64,000 nucleotides of DNA from Chamaea fasciata (Eukaryota; Chordata; Aves; Passeriformes; Sylviidae): positions 19,331,740 through 19,395,739 of the forward strand of contig JARCOQ010000012.1 of the NCBI GenBank assembly GCA_029207755.1. The letters are read 5' to 3'. Below the pieces are notes generated by a model, which did no database searches, was not told where the DNA came from, and was given only the letters and a program-made list of their open reading frames with translations. Each line of letters opens with the position of its first letter. Position 1 is the first letter of the stretch. Position numbers and translations under genes: made by a program. Shown in pieces: positions 27,501 through 33,899 of this stretch.

Positions 27501-30500
27501 ATTCTGAAGAAAGACATCATTGATGGTAAGAGAGGAGAGGCTGCCAAGGTGGAGCAAGGAAGAGGGAAATGTCTGATCATGTGTGTCCTCTCTCTAGCCA
27601 GGCCTGGGCTGTCACCCACTGGACTTGGTGGCCTGTGGGCGTGGCAGCCATGCCTGCAGAGCAGTGTGTGCTGTGCTTCATGTGGCTGGCTTAGGGGTGT
27701 GTCAGGGTGTTTCCCTGAAAGTGGTGGGCTGGGGAGCCGCCTGGGAAACTCCCTTCCAGAGGGAGGAAGGCTTGGAGCAAGAAAGCATTGAACATACAGG
27801 TGTCTGTGCACGTGAAGGGGGGTGGATGGAGCTCCCTGCATGCTGAGGTTGCCTTGTTCTCCTCCTCAACAGCTGTCCGAGCGAATCACATCCAGTTTGG
27901 GGACTGTTCTGTTGGAGAGCCCTGCAACAGGACCTTCACCATCACCAACCACACCTGTACGAAGGTCATGCGCTTTGAGTGGGAGGCAAACGCACCATTC
28001 CAGTTCTCTCCCAAGGTGAGCGTGGACGGCTCTGCCTTTCCCCATTGCTCAAGCCCTGCCCTGGTGTTCCCAGGAGCTGGCAGGCAGTCCTCACGTACCA
28101 GTGACAGCCCATTCCAGTGCCACGTAGGAGATGCCAAGATGCCAAGTCCCTGGCTTGGCAGTGGCTGCCAGCCTTGCAGAAAAGGCTTCATGTTATGGGA
28201 GGTGGCACCTTCCGTTCATACTTTTGTCTATCAAACTTCACATAAATCCACTCCGACGCGCAGATTCCTGGCACAGCTGCTCACCACATCAGTCCCTTTT
28301 GCTGGCAGTCCTGCCCTTGGCAGTGCTTCCAGTTTGGTTTTGACTCCCTGATTCTCCCTAGGTGGGACATCTCCATCCTGGCTGTGCCAAGGACATCACA
28401 GTGACCTTGAAATCAGATGTCCCAGCCACCTTCAGGAGGCACCTTGTGAAATGTAAGGTGACCGAGATCAACTCTGAGCTGCCAGGAGGGGAGGTTCAGG
28501 ACTGCGACAACAAAATGCGCATTGTCACATGGAATCAAACCACCAGGGAAGAGCCGGCAGCCAGGTGGCCTGAAAAAAGGAAGGTGAGAAGCAAAATGGC
28601 AAAAAAAGACAACCCAGCTTCTACAAAAAGAACCACGGTAACCCCCATCACTGCTGGCTGAGCAGCTCCTGCTTGCTCTGGACGTTGGACAGCCGTGAGG
28701 TTCACCAGCAGTGCATTCTAGGGGAGAGGTGGATGCACAGTGACCGGACACACTCACGTGAGAGGGGGAGGCCTTTTGACAAGAGACCTTTAGCCAACAC
28801 AAACTATGAGTCTGTGCCACAACAAGCACAAGGGTTGCAGCCCGTGTTGAATGGGAGACAATGTTTCATGATTTTATCCCCTTTTATGGTGTTTGAAATC
28901 TCTTCATCTGATTTGGTGCCTTTTCACCAACAAGGAGTTAAGTCTGCTGCACTCTGTCTCTTCTATGGAAGTGGAGAGAAGTATACTTCTCCTGCACGTG
29001 CTGGTGAACTCCAAGTTTTGTCTGCATGGATACCAGAGTTTTTAGTTGTGATCTCTGTATTGTGTGGGATATCTCAGCATGGAGTAGCCCAGGCACTGTA
29101 TGACAGTATGGAGGAGTCTGGAGAAGGATCATCTCCAGATGCTCTTGCTTTTATTGTCATTATTGCCAAACACACTCGTCTTGGCTGAAGGTTCTTTCTG
29201 AGTTCCTGGACCATTTTAAGGCCTCTAAACCATCCTCTTTTCTATCAGAACATCTGCAGTTGGAGACTTTCCTAGTGAGATCTTTCCCATCCCAAAATGC
29301 CCGTTGCCAGCTCCCTGCAGTGTGGTTGTTGCTCCACACGTGACATGTGGAGAGCACTTTCTCCTAAGACAAGAAGAAAAAGGTGCTTTCCAGAACTCTT
29401 CAGTCTTTGGTTTCTCCATCCACAAAGCTCCAGCAGGGGAACTTAACCCTAATTTTGAGACCTGCTGTATTTATAGGGGACCAGGAAAAAAGCCAGTCCC
29501 TCTACAAGGTTGATGTGCAGGCACTGGAACGCAGCTATAGTCTCTGTAGCAGTGCGTCCTTTTAGGAGTGCACTTAGAGCCTTTCTAAATCCCAGTCAGC
29601 CTCTCCGTAGAGAAACTGCTTGAGAAGTATTCAGGCAGCAATTCAAGCTCACATAACCACCCACGTTACCAGGCTAGCTCAGCAAGAGAGGCAGAAGGCT
29701 CCCAGCCCCAGATAAATTTCCAGCAAGTGTTTATTCCGTGTGCTGAAGGTGAATCAGAGGCCAGAAAGAGAGTGGCCATGTGGTTTTCCTCGGTTCTGTA
29801 GGGTCTCATGTTCATGGGTGGTCCCGGGGACAGGGCAGAGGGCAAGTGACCGTAGGGAAGAGAGGAACAGGACACCAGGCCCCATAGCCAATGGGGAAAC
29901 AGGGAGAGGGGATACCATGGGAGGAGTGATGGACTTGCAAAACCCCAAGAGCAAATTGCACAATGTTTGCAAGGAGCCACGGGGGAGAAGCCTTTTTTTA
30001 CACCTGGGGTATTTTTAATCCTAGCTTTTCCAGGGCAGGGCAGTTGGAAATTCCTTTAATGGCACGAGGGACTCCACAAGTTGCCATGGGTATATTAACA
30101 GCTGTAGTAGTGACTGCTTTGATCAGTGGGTAGAAACAACTACCGTAGCAGAGCAGTCTCTATTTTGTCATCTTTGCAGGGAAGTGAAAGTGAACGGTCC
30201 TTTCCAGTCCCTCTATGAGGCTGATCCCGGAGGCCAAAAGACTCCCTTCTCAGCCTGACTTTGTGGGCTCTGCTCAGTGATTCCTCCCTCCTCTGTTTGC
30301 AGGTGGTCAAGAGAGTCCCAGAACCAGCTCACGCTGTGCTGGAGGACAGCAGCCAGGAGGCCGAGCTGTACCTCAGCGCCGTTGTTGCCTACAGCCAGTT
30401 AAAACTGAACACGACTGTGGTCCAGCTCAAGGATACCTTGCCCTTCCAGACAAGGAGAGCCACGTGAGTGCTGGAGGCCAGGCAGGGCCCTGTGAGCGGG

Positions 30501-33309
30501 AGCTGCCTTTGCCCAGGGCTGACCCAGTGCCTGCTTCCCAGAACTCTACCCCAGCCAAAACCAGCACAGGCCCATTCACGTGCACGCAAAGCCAAGCAGG
30601 AGGTGGTGGTCAGGACAGGTTCAGTGCTGCCACACCCTTCTGCTGAGGACAGCCGTGGGTTTGCTTTCACTGCCTGTCACCTGTCCTCATCTGCTCAAGA
30701 ATAAGTTTGCAGTCAAACCAAAACCTAAAGTCCAGAGTAAGCCCCTCAGCTTCAATGTCCTGGGCACCATGTTGGCCCTTTCCTCTTAAACTTCCAGACT
30801 TGGAAATACATTTCTGGGCCACCCAGGACAGCGGAACGTGGCAGGGTTGCCTGGGGAAGAAGATGCTCCTCAGGAGAAATTGATACCAGGAGTCCATCAG
30901 GCCATGTTACTGTACTATTTGCTTTATATTTATTGGACCTTTTTTTTTATTCCTCCTCCTTGCTTTTCAGTTTCAGGATGCACAACACAGGGAAGGTAGC
31001 CCTGGAATACTCCTGGGAGGAAGCTGCAGATAGTGAAGCAGTGAAGAAGCCATACTCAACCACTCTGATGCGTAAGGGCATTTCACTCGGTAGCTGAGGG
31101 CCTGGGGAGAACACCCTGCCACTTCACTCCAAAACATGACTTGCTTTTTCATCCTTGTCCACACATCCACTTTCATCAGCATCTTCCCAGCTGCAGCTGG
31201 AGTTTTCTCCTTGCCCCCCTCTGCCTTTCAGCCCCTTTTGTTCTCGCTCTGCCACTTGTGCTCTGCAAAGGAGCTGAGGCAGACTCTGGGGAAAGCCACG
31301 TGCCTGGGTCAGGGCTGGGAAGGGGACATCAGGTCATCTCTGAGAGAAGTCTGAGACTGGGAAAAACAATGGTGTAATGCGTGAGCTGCCCTACAGCCCC
31401 TGTCCGTGTGCAGTTCCCCATTCCAGGGCAAATGCAAAGTCATTGTCTAAAACCAGCTCTCCTGCTCTGGCACGGGAGTGTGTGCTGCAGGCAGGGACCC
31501 TGCTCCCAGACGCTCTATTTCCTGCTGAAAGTACTTGGCCAGAGATGCTCCAAGTGCATCCCAGCTCTCTTCCGCCTACCTGCAGCAGGAGGCAGAGTTG
31601 CTGGCAACACAGGGTTTTGTCTTTGAAAGGTGTCCTCTTCCTCTCTGCAGGGCGGTTCCTGTCTTCTGCTACTGTAAGGCATCAGAAGAAGCTGGTGAGT
31701 CGTTTCTGGTGGGAGCAGGACCATCCTTTTGAGATCCATCCTTCTGAGCTGTGGCAGCTGCAGCAGCTTGCCGAGCAGCAGGATTCTGAGCAGCAGCAGC
31801 AGCAGGAGGAGGAGGATTCCGAGGAGCAGCAGCAGCCTGAGGAGCAGCGGCTTTCTGAGGAGGAGTGCCTTTACACAGACCAGGAGGAGGAGGAGGAGTT
31901 TTCTGAGGAGCTGTTTTATGAGGACGAGGCAGAGTTTCCGGAGATAGACCCTAATGACATGACGAAGCTTTCTGAGGAGGAGCAGGCTTCTGAGGAGCGG
32001 CTTTCTGAGGAGGAGCAGCTTTCTGAGGAGCAGCTTTCTGAGGAGGAGCAGCTTTCTGAGGAGCAGCAGCTGGATTCGAAGCAGAAGAAGAGTTCCCAGA
32101 AGCAGCGCAGCTCCAAGGAACGGCACCTCTCTCAGCAGCAGCAGGACCGCTCCAAGAAGCCACACCACTCAAAGCAAAAGCACCTCCCTCTGCAGCGTGT
32201 CAGTTCCTCCCTGGAAATCCTCCCAGATGCCCTCCATGACCTGCCAGTGTTCTCCATCAACCCCTACCACGGCACCATCGCTCCTGGCGAGAAGCAGACC
32301 TTTCACGTCCTGTTCTCTCCGAAGAGCGTGGGGAAGTTTACGGCCACCATGCTGTGCAGGTGGGAAACGTCTACACGCTTGGCAACTCATGCTGCTGACG
32401 GGTATCACTGAATCACTGGCTGGGGCGGGTTGGAAGGGATCACAGTGGGTCATCTGCTCCCGCTTCCCTGCTGAAGCAGGGTCATCCCAGAGCACATGGC
32501 ACAGGGTTGTGTCCAGAGGGCTCTGGAGTAATTCCAGTGAGGGACGCTCCACACCCTCTCTGGGCAACCTGCACAGGAAAGAAGTTCTTCCTGGGCTTCA
32601 GGTGGAGTTTCCTGTTCAGGTTCTGCCCGTTGCCTCTTGTCCTGTTGCTGGGCATCACCCAGCGCAGCCTGGTTCATCCCCTAACACCCTCCCTTCAGTC
32701 CCTGTGACTGGGATGGGGGGCCTGGAGACAGGCAATCCCAGAGAGGCAGCAGACACACACACCCACAGGAGCACAGAAAGATCCTCTGGCCTTGGTAGGG
32801 AGACACTGGGAAAAGACCTTGAATGAAATAGGAAGCTCCTGGAGGGTTGCAAAATCTGTAACAAGAGACGCAGGGAGCACCCTGGACCGAGCTCTGCTTC
32901 TTTTGGGACAAGCAAGGGCTGCTTCTCTACATGGAATCCTGTGTGTTGCATTTGGTCCCCAGGCACTTAACTGCTCCTGTCCCTGCCCTTGCACCTCTGC
33001 AGCCTCCATGCAGCGAGAACAGTTGTTTAATTTGCTGCTTGCTGCTTGCACAGAGAGAGGACACAACACTGTGTGCTCTGCATGGAGACAGAAAAGTGGC
33101 GTGCTGGAAATGCTCGTCTGGCTGATACCGGGCCCTTTCTTCCTAGGATCCCTAACCTGGAGGCGACTCAGAAGAAGGTGCGGGTGATTGTGAAAGGCAG
33201 AGCCCGGGAGCAGAAGAGTCGTGATAAACCAAAACGCTCTGCGTTACGGCAGGAAGAGAAAGGACAGAGACCCCAGAAGCAGTTGCACTGGAACTTACCA
33301 CCTGAGTGA
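437..33309 (+). CDS. HYDIN: HYDIN copy 1, middle to novel C-terminus (gene span, 42 exons, 5' end outside window)
   Basis: This is the central region of hydrocephalus-inducing protein, a very large axonemal protein of the central-pair C2b projection needed for ciliary motility. Forty-two exons can be chained with GT/AG junctions and matching phases; they total 7944 nt, 2647 codons plus TGA, with no stop or frameshift. The order of segments follows vertebrate HYDIN: ASH/MSP (PapD-like) repeats, an adenylate-kinase-like P-loop segment (10312-10944), a charged coiled-coil (13578-15650), then more ASH repeats. From memory of the human protein (5121 aa) it covers about residues 1450 to 3950. It ends early with an unfamiliar tail. 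Introns not listed separately are about 40 to 950 bases and hold nothing I recognise. The 5' exons lie to the left of the window. Paralogue versus main HYDIN locus cannot be decided here. Confidence 0.93.
1060..1400. promoter_or_regulatory. CpG-rich island inside a HYDIN intron
   Basis: This stretch is dense in CG and CGCG, unlike its flanks, and ends with AAAAATGGCGG (about 1371), which resembles the YY1 motif common near CpG-island start sites. It could be an internal or antisense promoter, or a remnant of the 5' region of another copy. No linked first exon was identified. Confidence 0.45.
1683..2334 (-). mobile_element. Solo LTR, minus strand
   Basis: On the minus strand the element runs from TGTGAGGTGC (at 2334) through a TATAAAA (complement of 1925-1931) and an AATAAA (complement of 1848-1853), spaced about 75 bases apart as in an LTR promoter and poly(A) signal. 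It ends near 1683. No internal retroviral sequence adjoins it. A target-site duplication was not convincingly found. Confidence 0.65.
3590..3767 (+). CDS. HYDIN: HYDIN copy 1 exon (ASH repeat)
   Basis: Phase 0 to 1 after a tccctgcag acceptor. The peptide APGETQELNFSYVPGLPG matches the HYDIN segment that ends with a YLPGVP-like motif; the exon closes with VNLPWNIK, as HYDIN does before its NEKYE motif. Confidence 0.88.
4273..4538 (+). CDS. HYDIN: HYDIN copy 1 exon with TQTSK low-complexity repeat
   Basis: Phase 1 to 0. It opens with GNEKYEE, the conserved HYDIN junction motif, followed by a glutamine run and a lineage-specific tandem of TQTSK and SQPPVT units (about 4370-4500). The low-complexity part replaces an ordinary linker. 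Confidence 0.82.
5303..5424 (+). CDS. HYDIN: HYDIN copy 1 exon (linker)
   Basis: Phase 0 to 2, cttttctcag acceptor and gtgagt donor. The hydrophilic peptide TDTQAQIKMAEKAGLE leads into the next ASH repeat. Placement rests on splice sites and frame more than on sequence identity. Confidence 0.7.
6375..6511 (+). CDS. HYDIN: HYDIN copy 1 exon (ASH repeat start)
   Basis: Phase 2 to 1. The peptide PLEYVLDLGSVFKG matches the HYDIN pattern LPEYILDFGYI; the rest, RRTLEITNPGEMLLSFRMD, is the usual second half-strand of an ASH domain. Confidence 0.88.
7156..7277 (+). CDS. HYDIN: HYDIN copy 1 exon (ASH repeat)
   Basis: Phase 1 to 0. GFSVDLDQMENLPPRH followed by TFEVCFES and VLLPIK corresponds to the HYDIN segment GFSTELDRVKNLP...LPIKV. 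Confidence 0.9.
7365..7556 (+). CDS. HYDIN: HYDIN copy 1 exon (ASH repeat)
   Basis: 64 codons, phase 0 to 0. The SDTLVGQCQTETVRLYN and VPCTWFI motifs match HYDIN's QCGQCLVETIQLSN...VPCEWFV repeat. Only 87 bases of intron precede it. Confidence 0.92.
7953..8105 (+). CDS. HYDIN: HYDIN copy 1 exon (ASH repeat)
   Basis: 51 codons, phase 0 to 0. It has a basic start, then PFEVMPCKGTLDAGS and IRFTPKEE, matching HYDIN's FEIQPISGVLDPGE...FMPKEE. Confidence 0.9.
8106..9175. other. HYDIN intron, nothing recognised
   Basis: 1070 bases between two well-matched exons. It contains open frames without conservation and no repeat family I can name. Confidence 0.5.
9176..9415 (+). CDS. HYDIN: HYDIN copy 1 exon (highly conserved ASH repeat)
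   Basis: 80 codons, phase 0 to 0. QGLEPRLEFSPPALEMG and KNPCNFPIEFYSLDFD are nearly identical to human HYDIN. This is one of the two strongest anchors for the gene assignment. Confidence 0.97.
9667..9859 (+). CDS. HYDIN: HYDIN copy 1 exon (linker before P-loop)
   Basis: Phase 0 to 1. GETLPPELLEYYEAQK matches HYDIN's GEKLPPELYEYFKE; it then becomes a Glu/Ala tract, in line with the charged linker ahead of the nucleotide-binding segment. Confidence 0.92.
10186..10269 (+). CDS. HYDIN: HYDIN copy 1 short linker exon
   Basis: 84 bases, phase 1 to 1. It encodes a short polar peptide ending MMRIK. Only 42 bases of intron separate it from the next exon, so it might instead be retained or skipped; removing it keeps the frame. 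Confidence 0.65.
10312..10479 (+). CDS. HYDIN: HYDIN copy 1 exon, first half of adenylate-kinase-like P-loop
   Basis: Phase 1 to 1. NPVSRAVIRHLGID matches HYDIN NPVSKAIARHLGID, followed by GIVVIVHGPPLAG, the start of the Walker A loop. The loop is split by the intron, its GKT being in the next exon. Confidence 0.95.
10780..10944 (+). CDS. HYDIN: HYDIN copy 1 exon, second half of P-loop
   Basis: Phase 1 to 1. It starts with GKTEIAAALCHHYDAAPLS, completing an intact Walker A of the form GPPLAGKT. AGLRARELCTEAA matches HYDIN GIRARELCIRAA. Family knowledge links this segment to adenylate kinases; activity has not been established. Confidence 0.95.
10945..12051. other. HYDIN intron, nothing recognised
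   Basis: 1107 bases following the P-loop exon. A linker exon could hide here, because this part of HYDIN is poorly conserved, but the phases of the flanking exons already match. Confidence 0.45.
12052..12176 (+). CDS. HYDIN: HYDIN copy 1 basic linker exon
   Basis: Phase 1 to 0. It is lysine-rich and disordered, between two recognised exons whose phases it joins correctly. Sequence identity to other HYDINs is low here, so the boundaries rest on splice sites and frame. Confidence 0.7.
12489..12617 (+). CDS. HYDIN: HYDIN copy 1 exon (C-terminal part of kinase-like segment)
   Basis: 43 codons, phase 0 to 0. LSCVLPEDLLVEILCERLK matches HYDIN's MSCVLPDELLVQILAERIQ. Confidence 0.93.
12918..13122 (+). 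CDS. HYDIN: HYDIN copy 1 exon (kinase-like segment, lid/core)
   Basis: Phase 0 to 1. CYKGVVFDGLESLFA matches HYDIN CYRGVVFDGLDTLFA; it ends in a charged helix that continues in the next exon. Confidence 0.95.
13578..13719 (+). CDS. HYDIN: HYDIN copy 1 exon (charged coiled coil)
   Basis: Phase 1 to 2. MDEEEYDALPEEEKAAVDK matches HYDIN MDEEEYDALTEEEK; the rest is a continuous charged helix. Confidence 0.93.
13720..14962. other. HYDIN intron, nothing recognised
   Basis: 1243 bases between two coiled-coil exons whose phases (2 and 2) match. No repeat or RNA gene is seen. Confidence 0.5.
14963..15650 (+). CDS. HYDIN: HYDIN copy 1 long exon, coiled coil and KAPE repeats
   Basis: 688 bases, phase 2 to 0. 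The first third is Glu/Lys coiled coil. Then come about six imperfect KAPE(x)4 units (about 15105-15250). VFSYWDRVQGT and VPCLDIQF match HYDIN's ILMYWDRKQGV and VPFLDIQ. Confidence 0.93.
16150..16308 (+). CDS. HYDIN: HYDIN copy 1 exon
   Basis: 53 codons, phase 0 to 0. GPPLPPAFVLSVVNYPEE matches HYDIN's GPPIPPPALFSIVSYPVK. The donor (gtgggt after CTG) is chosen because it lets the next exon continue in frame; another donor about 30 bases downstream is possible. Confidence 0.85.
16736..16923 (+). CDS. HYDIN: HYDIN copy 1 polar linker exon
   Basis: Phase 0 to 2 after a long pyrimidine tract. The peptide is Ser/Thr/Lys-rich and ends PTEFLR, leading into the conserved RYRWIVPA motif. Only splice sites and frame support the ends. 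Confidence 0.78.
17098..17280 (+). CDS. HYDIN: HYDIN copy 1 exon (ASH repeat)
   Basis: Phase 2 to 2. RYRWIVPAHGEVELKVHFST corresponds to HYDIN HFRWIVPANGEVTLQVHFSS and finishes with ISQDP, as in other vertebrates. Confidence 0.96.
17522..17641 (+). CDS. HYDIN: HYDIN copy 1 exon (ASH repeat)
   Basis: Phase 2 to 2. The LVFPQWRKTM start and FGPLLCGKSRE end are near-identical to HYDIN's VVFPQRKMDM...FGPLLCGKSRD. Confidence 0.95.
17642..18881. other. HYDIN intron, AT-rich centre, nothing recognised
   Basis: 1240 bases. The part from about 17950 to 18560 is clearly more AT-rich than the surroundings. The flanking exons join in frame across it. Confidence 0.5.
18882..19041 (+). CDS. HYDIN: HYDIN copy 1 exon (ASH repeat)
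   Basis: Phase 2 to 0. INILNNSPMDVEVHFTFEKD and TLRPAEKR match the HYDIN repeat with TILNTSLMVVEASFYF...LKPNEKQ. The junction with the previous exon makes the Trp of REWYK. Confidence 0.92.
19147..19319 (+). CDS. HYDIN: HYDIN copy 1 exon (ASH repeat)
   Basis: Phase 0 to 2. ELTIWAYPSSPGFLEDRLIC and NPEPVVFSLCCHGV match HYDIN's ILNVWAYPTSVGVFEDSIVCC...NPEPAIFQLSCQGV. Confidence 0.96.
19486..19684 (+). CDS. HYDIN: HYDIN copy 1 exon (ASH repeat)
   Basis: Phase 2 to 0. LVLKNDTLLPMAWQLRG matches HYDIN VLLRNVTLLPVAWRITS; the exon ends KKILRLE. Confidence 0.95.
20369..20468 (+). CDS. HYDIN: HYDIN copy 1 exon (ASH repeat)
   Basis: Phase 0 to 1. NILGIVQAENIKISAKVYD matches HYDIN NLLGVVQIENIMVFAEAYD. 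A pentanucleotide array lies in the intron just downstream. Confidence 0.95.
20541..20620 (+). repeat. (ATGGG)16 microsatellite
   Basis: Sixteen perfect copies of a pentanucleotide (80 bases) in a HYDIN intron, 72 bases after the donor of the exon ending at 20468. The open frames across it are artefacts of the repeat. Confidence 0.97.
21027..21126 (+). CDS. HYDIN: HYDIN copy 1 exon (ASH repeat)
   Basis: Phase 1 to 2. LEFGTINVLDKVKKVLSLKN matches HYDIN's LDFGIVRVTEEAKQPLQLKN. Confidence 0.94.
21619..21787 (+). CDS. HYDIN: HYDIN copy 1 exon (ASH repeat)
   Basis: Phase 2 to 0. FSVEPRSGVLTASQPGVNIE and KPILYCQ parallel HYDIN's ISVQPKKGSLTPTEKPTNVQ and QPVLRCQ. Confidence 0.93.
22075..22313 (+). 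CDS. HYDIN: HYDIN copy 1 exon (ASH repeat)
   Basis: Phase 0 to 2. ARAVYSKYSIEPASPIDFGA matches HYDIN ANAVYSKYNITPSSVINFGA, followed by TVILENKGMLSFEF. Confidence 0.96.
22627..22699 (+). CDS. HYDIN: HYDIN copy 1 short Ser/Glu-rich linker exon
   Basis: 73 bases, phase 2 to 0. It encodes a polar linker where human HYDIN also has a Ser/Arg-rich linker. It is needed to connect the phases of its neighbours. Confidence 0.72.
23330..23534 (+). CDS. HYDIN: HYDIN copy 1 exon (ASH repeat)
   Basis: Phase 0 to 1. GMFTVSPCSGSISPWGQQKI and DITGRDPRDNPLGIPFTL match HYDIN GMFTVYPGFGSIPSGGQQV and DISGRDPAVHPAGILYTL. Confidence 0.96.
23919..24151 (+). CDS. HYDIN: HYDIN copy 1 exon (ASH repeat)
   Basis: Phase 1 to 0. 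VEGVGLFIRDENKFIFNKVL matches HYDIN's IESGGLFVEDENKFIFCNVL. Confidence 0.96.
24737..24888 (+). CDS. HYDIN: HYDIN copy 1 exon (ASH repeat)
   Basis: Phase 0 to 2. TVTFTPPDEQTYDCTFKASL matches HYDIN's TVSFTPQIMQNYQCIFEATL. Confidence 0.94.
24889..25830. other. HYDIN intron, nothing recognised
   Basis: 942 bases of unique-looking sequence between two conserved ASH exons with matching phase 2. Confidence 0.5.
25831..26023 (+). CDS. HYDIN: HYDIN copy 1 exon (ASH repeat)
   Basis: Phase 2 to 0. The GKGHEPQLTVVSP start and LCFKRLRPGESEMLPLVIQN match HYDIN's GEGNLPRVTVVRP and LLFKRLLLGHSEKLPLILKN. Confidence 0.96.
26585..26693 (+). CDS. HYDIN: HYDIN copy 1 exon (ASH repeat)
   Basis: Phase 0 to 1. LHLEDEHGAFLLKGRGST matches HYDIN VDLQDELGVFSLKGRPTT. 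Confidence 0.93.
27274..27525 (+). CDS. HYDIN: HYDIN copy 1 exon (ASH repeat)
   Basis: Phase 1 to 1. LHPGESTEFDVIFKPTLAQR and LVGEGHQDEFTLDGL match HYDIN's VSPGDTAEFDVVFHSQKVGR and MVGEGYEDDITLDNI. Confidence 0.95.
27873..28015 (+). CDS. HYDIN: HYDIN copy 1 exon (ASH repeat)
   Basis: Phase 1 to 0. ANHIQFGDCSVGEPCNRTFT and ITNHTC...MRFEW match HYDIN VDHIQFGDCHIGHSYNASFT and VTNHSQ...IRFEW. Confidence 0.96.
28362..28583 (+). CDS. HYDIN: HYDIN copy 1 exon (ASH repeat)
   Basis: 74 codons, phase 0 to 0. GHLHPGCAKDITVTLKSDVP is almost identical to human HYDIN GHLHPGCAKDVVVTLKSDVP, a second strong anchor. The donor follows KRK. Confidence 0.97.
28584..30302. other. HYDIN intron, nothing recognised
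   Basis: 1719 bases between KRK and VVKRVPEPAH, contiguous segments in vertebrate HYDIN, so no exon is expected here. No transposon family was recognised. Confidence 0.5.
30303..30463 (+). CDS. HYDIN: HYDIN copy 1 exon (ASH repeat)
   Basis: Phase 0 to 2. PEPAHAVLEDSSQEAELYLS matches HYDIN PEPAHSVLEENYQELQLQIS; the exon ends LKDTLPFQTR, like FKETLVYQTR. Confidence 0.96.
30971..31071 (+). CDS. HYDIN: HYDIN copy 1 exon (ASH repeat)
   Basis: Phase 2 to 1. FRMHNTGKVALEYSWEE matches HYDIN's FDVINSGRVQLEFSWVS. Confidence 0.92.
31651..32359 (+). CDS. HYDIN: HYDIN copy 1 exon with Glu/Gln/Ser-rich expansion
   Basis: 709 bases, phase 1 to 2. About 150 residues of acidic and Gln-rich sequence, including repeated SEEEQ and SEEQL units (about 31950-32075), interrupt an ASH repeat that resumes as INPYHGTIAPGEKQTFHVLF, matching HYDIN's VEPSSGIVPVGKIQKFKVKF. 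The insert is far longer than the linker in mammals. A CR1 fragment follows the donor closely. Confidence 0.9.
32403..32700 (-). mobile_element. CR1 LINE fragment, minus strand
   Basis: The reverse complement matches the CR1 3' region, with its end marked by the complement of ATCACTGAATCAC near 32403. Typical CR1 stretches such as GAAGAACTTC and CAACAGGACAAGAGGCAA are visible on the minus strand. It lies in the intron before the terminal HYDIN copy 1 exon. Confidence 0.85.
33147..33309 (+). CDS. HYDIN: HYDIN copy 1 terminal exon with non-homologous tail
   Basis: Phase 2 to a TGA at 33307-33309. It starts IPNLEATQKKVRVIVKGRA, where HYDIN has IPNLPPGEQGPVLVAKGRS, so the site is a real HYDIN junction. 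After that come about 37 basic residues ending NLPPE that I cannot match to HYDIN. Full-length HYDIN continues for more than 1000 residues beyond this point. Confidence 0.85.
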
Positions 33310-33409
33310 CAGCATTTGCGTCAGCTGGAGCATCTGGCAGGAGCTGCCAACGTTGTGTCTGCTGCTGCTGCAGCTGCTGATGGTCTCTACTAATTGTTAA
33401 CTAATTGTT

Positions 33410-33415
33410 ATTAAA
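33410..33415 (+). terminator. Candidate polyadenylation signal ATTAAA for HYDIN copy 1
   Basis: An ATTAAA hexamer lies about 100 bases after the stop codon, in an AT-rich stretch. It is the common variant signal, and no AATAAA is closer. Transcript evidence would be needed to confirm it. Confidence 0.35.
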
Positions 33416-33439
33416 CAATTAGCAATACATGGTTAATTG

Positions 33440-33870
33440 TCAGCTTGTCTTGGTTGGAAAGACAGGTGTCTGGGGCCTCTCTGGAATGGAGAATTTGACC
33501 CCCTTCCCTCCAAATTGTTATAATTTTGGAATTAAGGGGCTTTCATGCAAAGATACGGGGAAAAGAGGAACAGTTCTTTTCTAGTATGTATAACAAGGGA
33601 AACAAACAACACCAGCAGCAACAACAAACAGAACCAGTTACCCAACCACAGCCTTCTCTTGCTGCAGACACTTTCTCTTTGGTGTCGTTCCAGTCACAGC
33701 CAGGCAGGGAAGGGAGCCCAATAATAAATAAAGCAATTACTGGAGAAATTTTAATTAAGCTGCAGCACGGGATGCACTGCAGAGCTCAAGCACTGTGTGA
33801 TCAGTTCTTAAGAACTTGCTGCTGCTGTGAGGCAGTCTATACAATAGCCAAATAGTGACTGAACAATGCT
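33440..33870 (+). mobile_element. Possible LTR-type repeat fragment
   Basis: The phrase GGTTGGAAAGACAGGTGTCTG and the following TTATAATTTTGGAATTAAGGGG resemble a dispersed avian LTR-like repeat I recall from songbird introns. The family name and ends are uncertain. It sits between the HYDIN copy 1 stop and the first ERV remnant. Confidence 0.4.
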
Positions 33871-33899
33871 TGATTTGATAAAAGATAAATAAGAAAGAG

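Noticed and set aside
31515..32168. 217-residue leucine-rich minus-strand frame
   Set aside because: Antisense of the Glu/Gln repeat in the HYDIN exon at 31651-32359; the Leu runs are complements of CAG and GAG codons.
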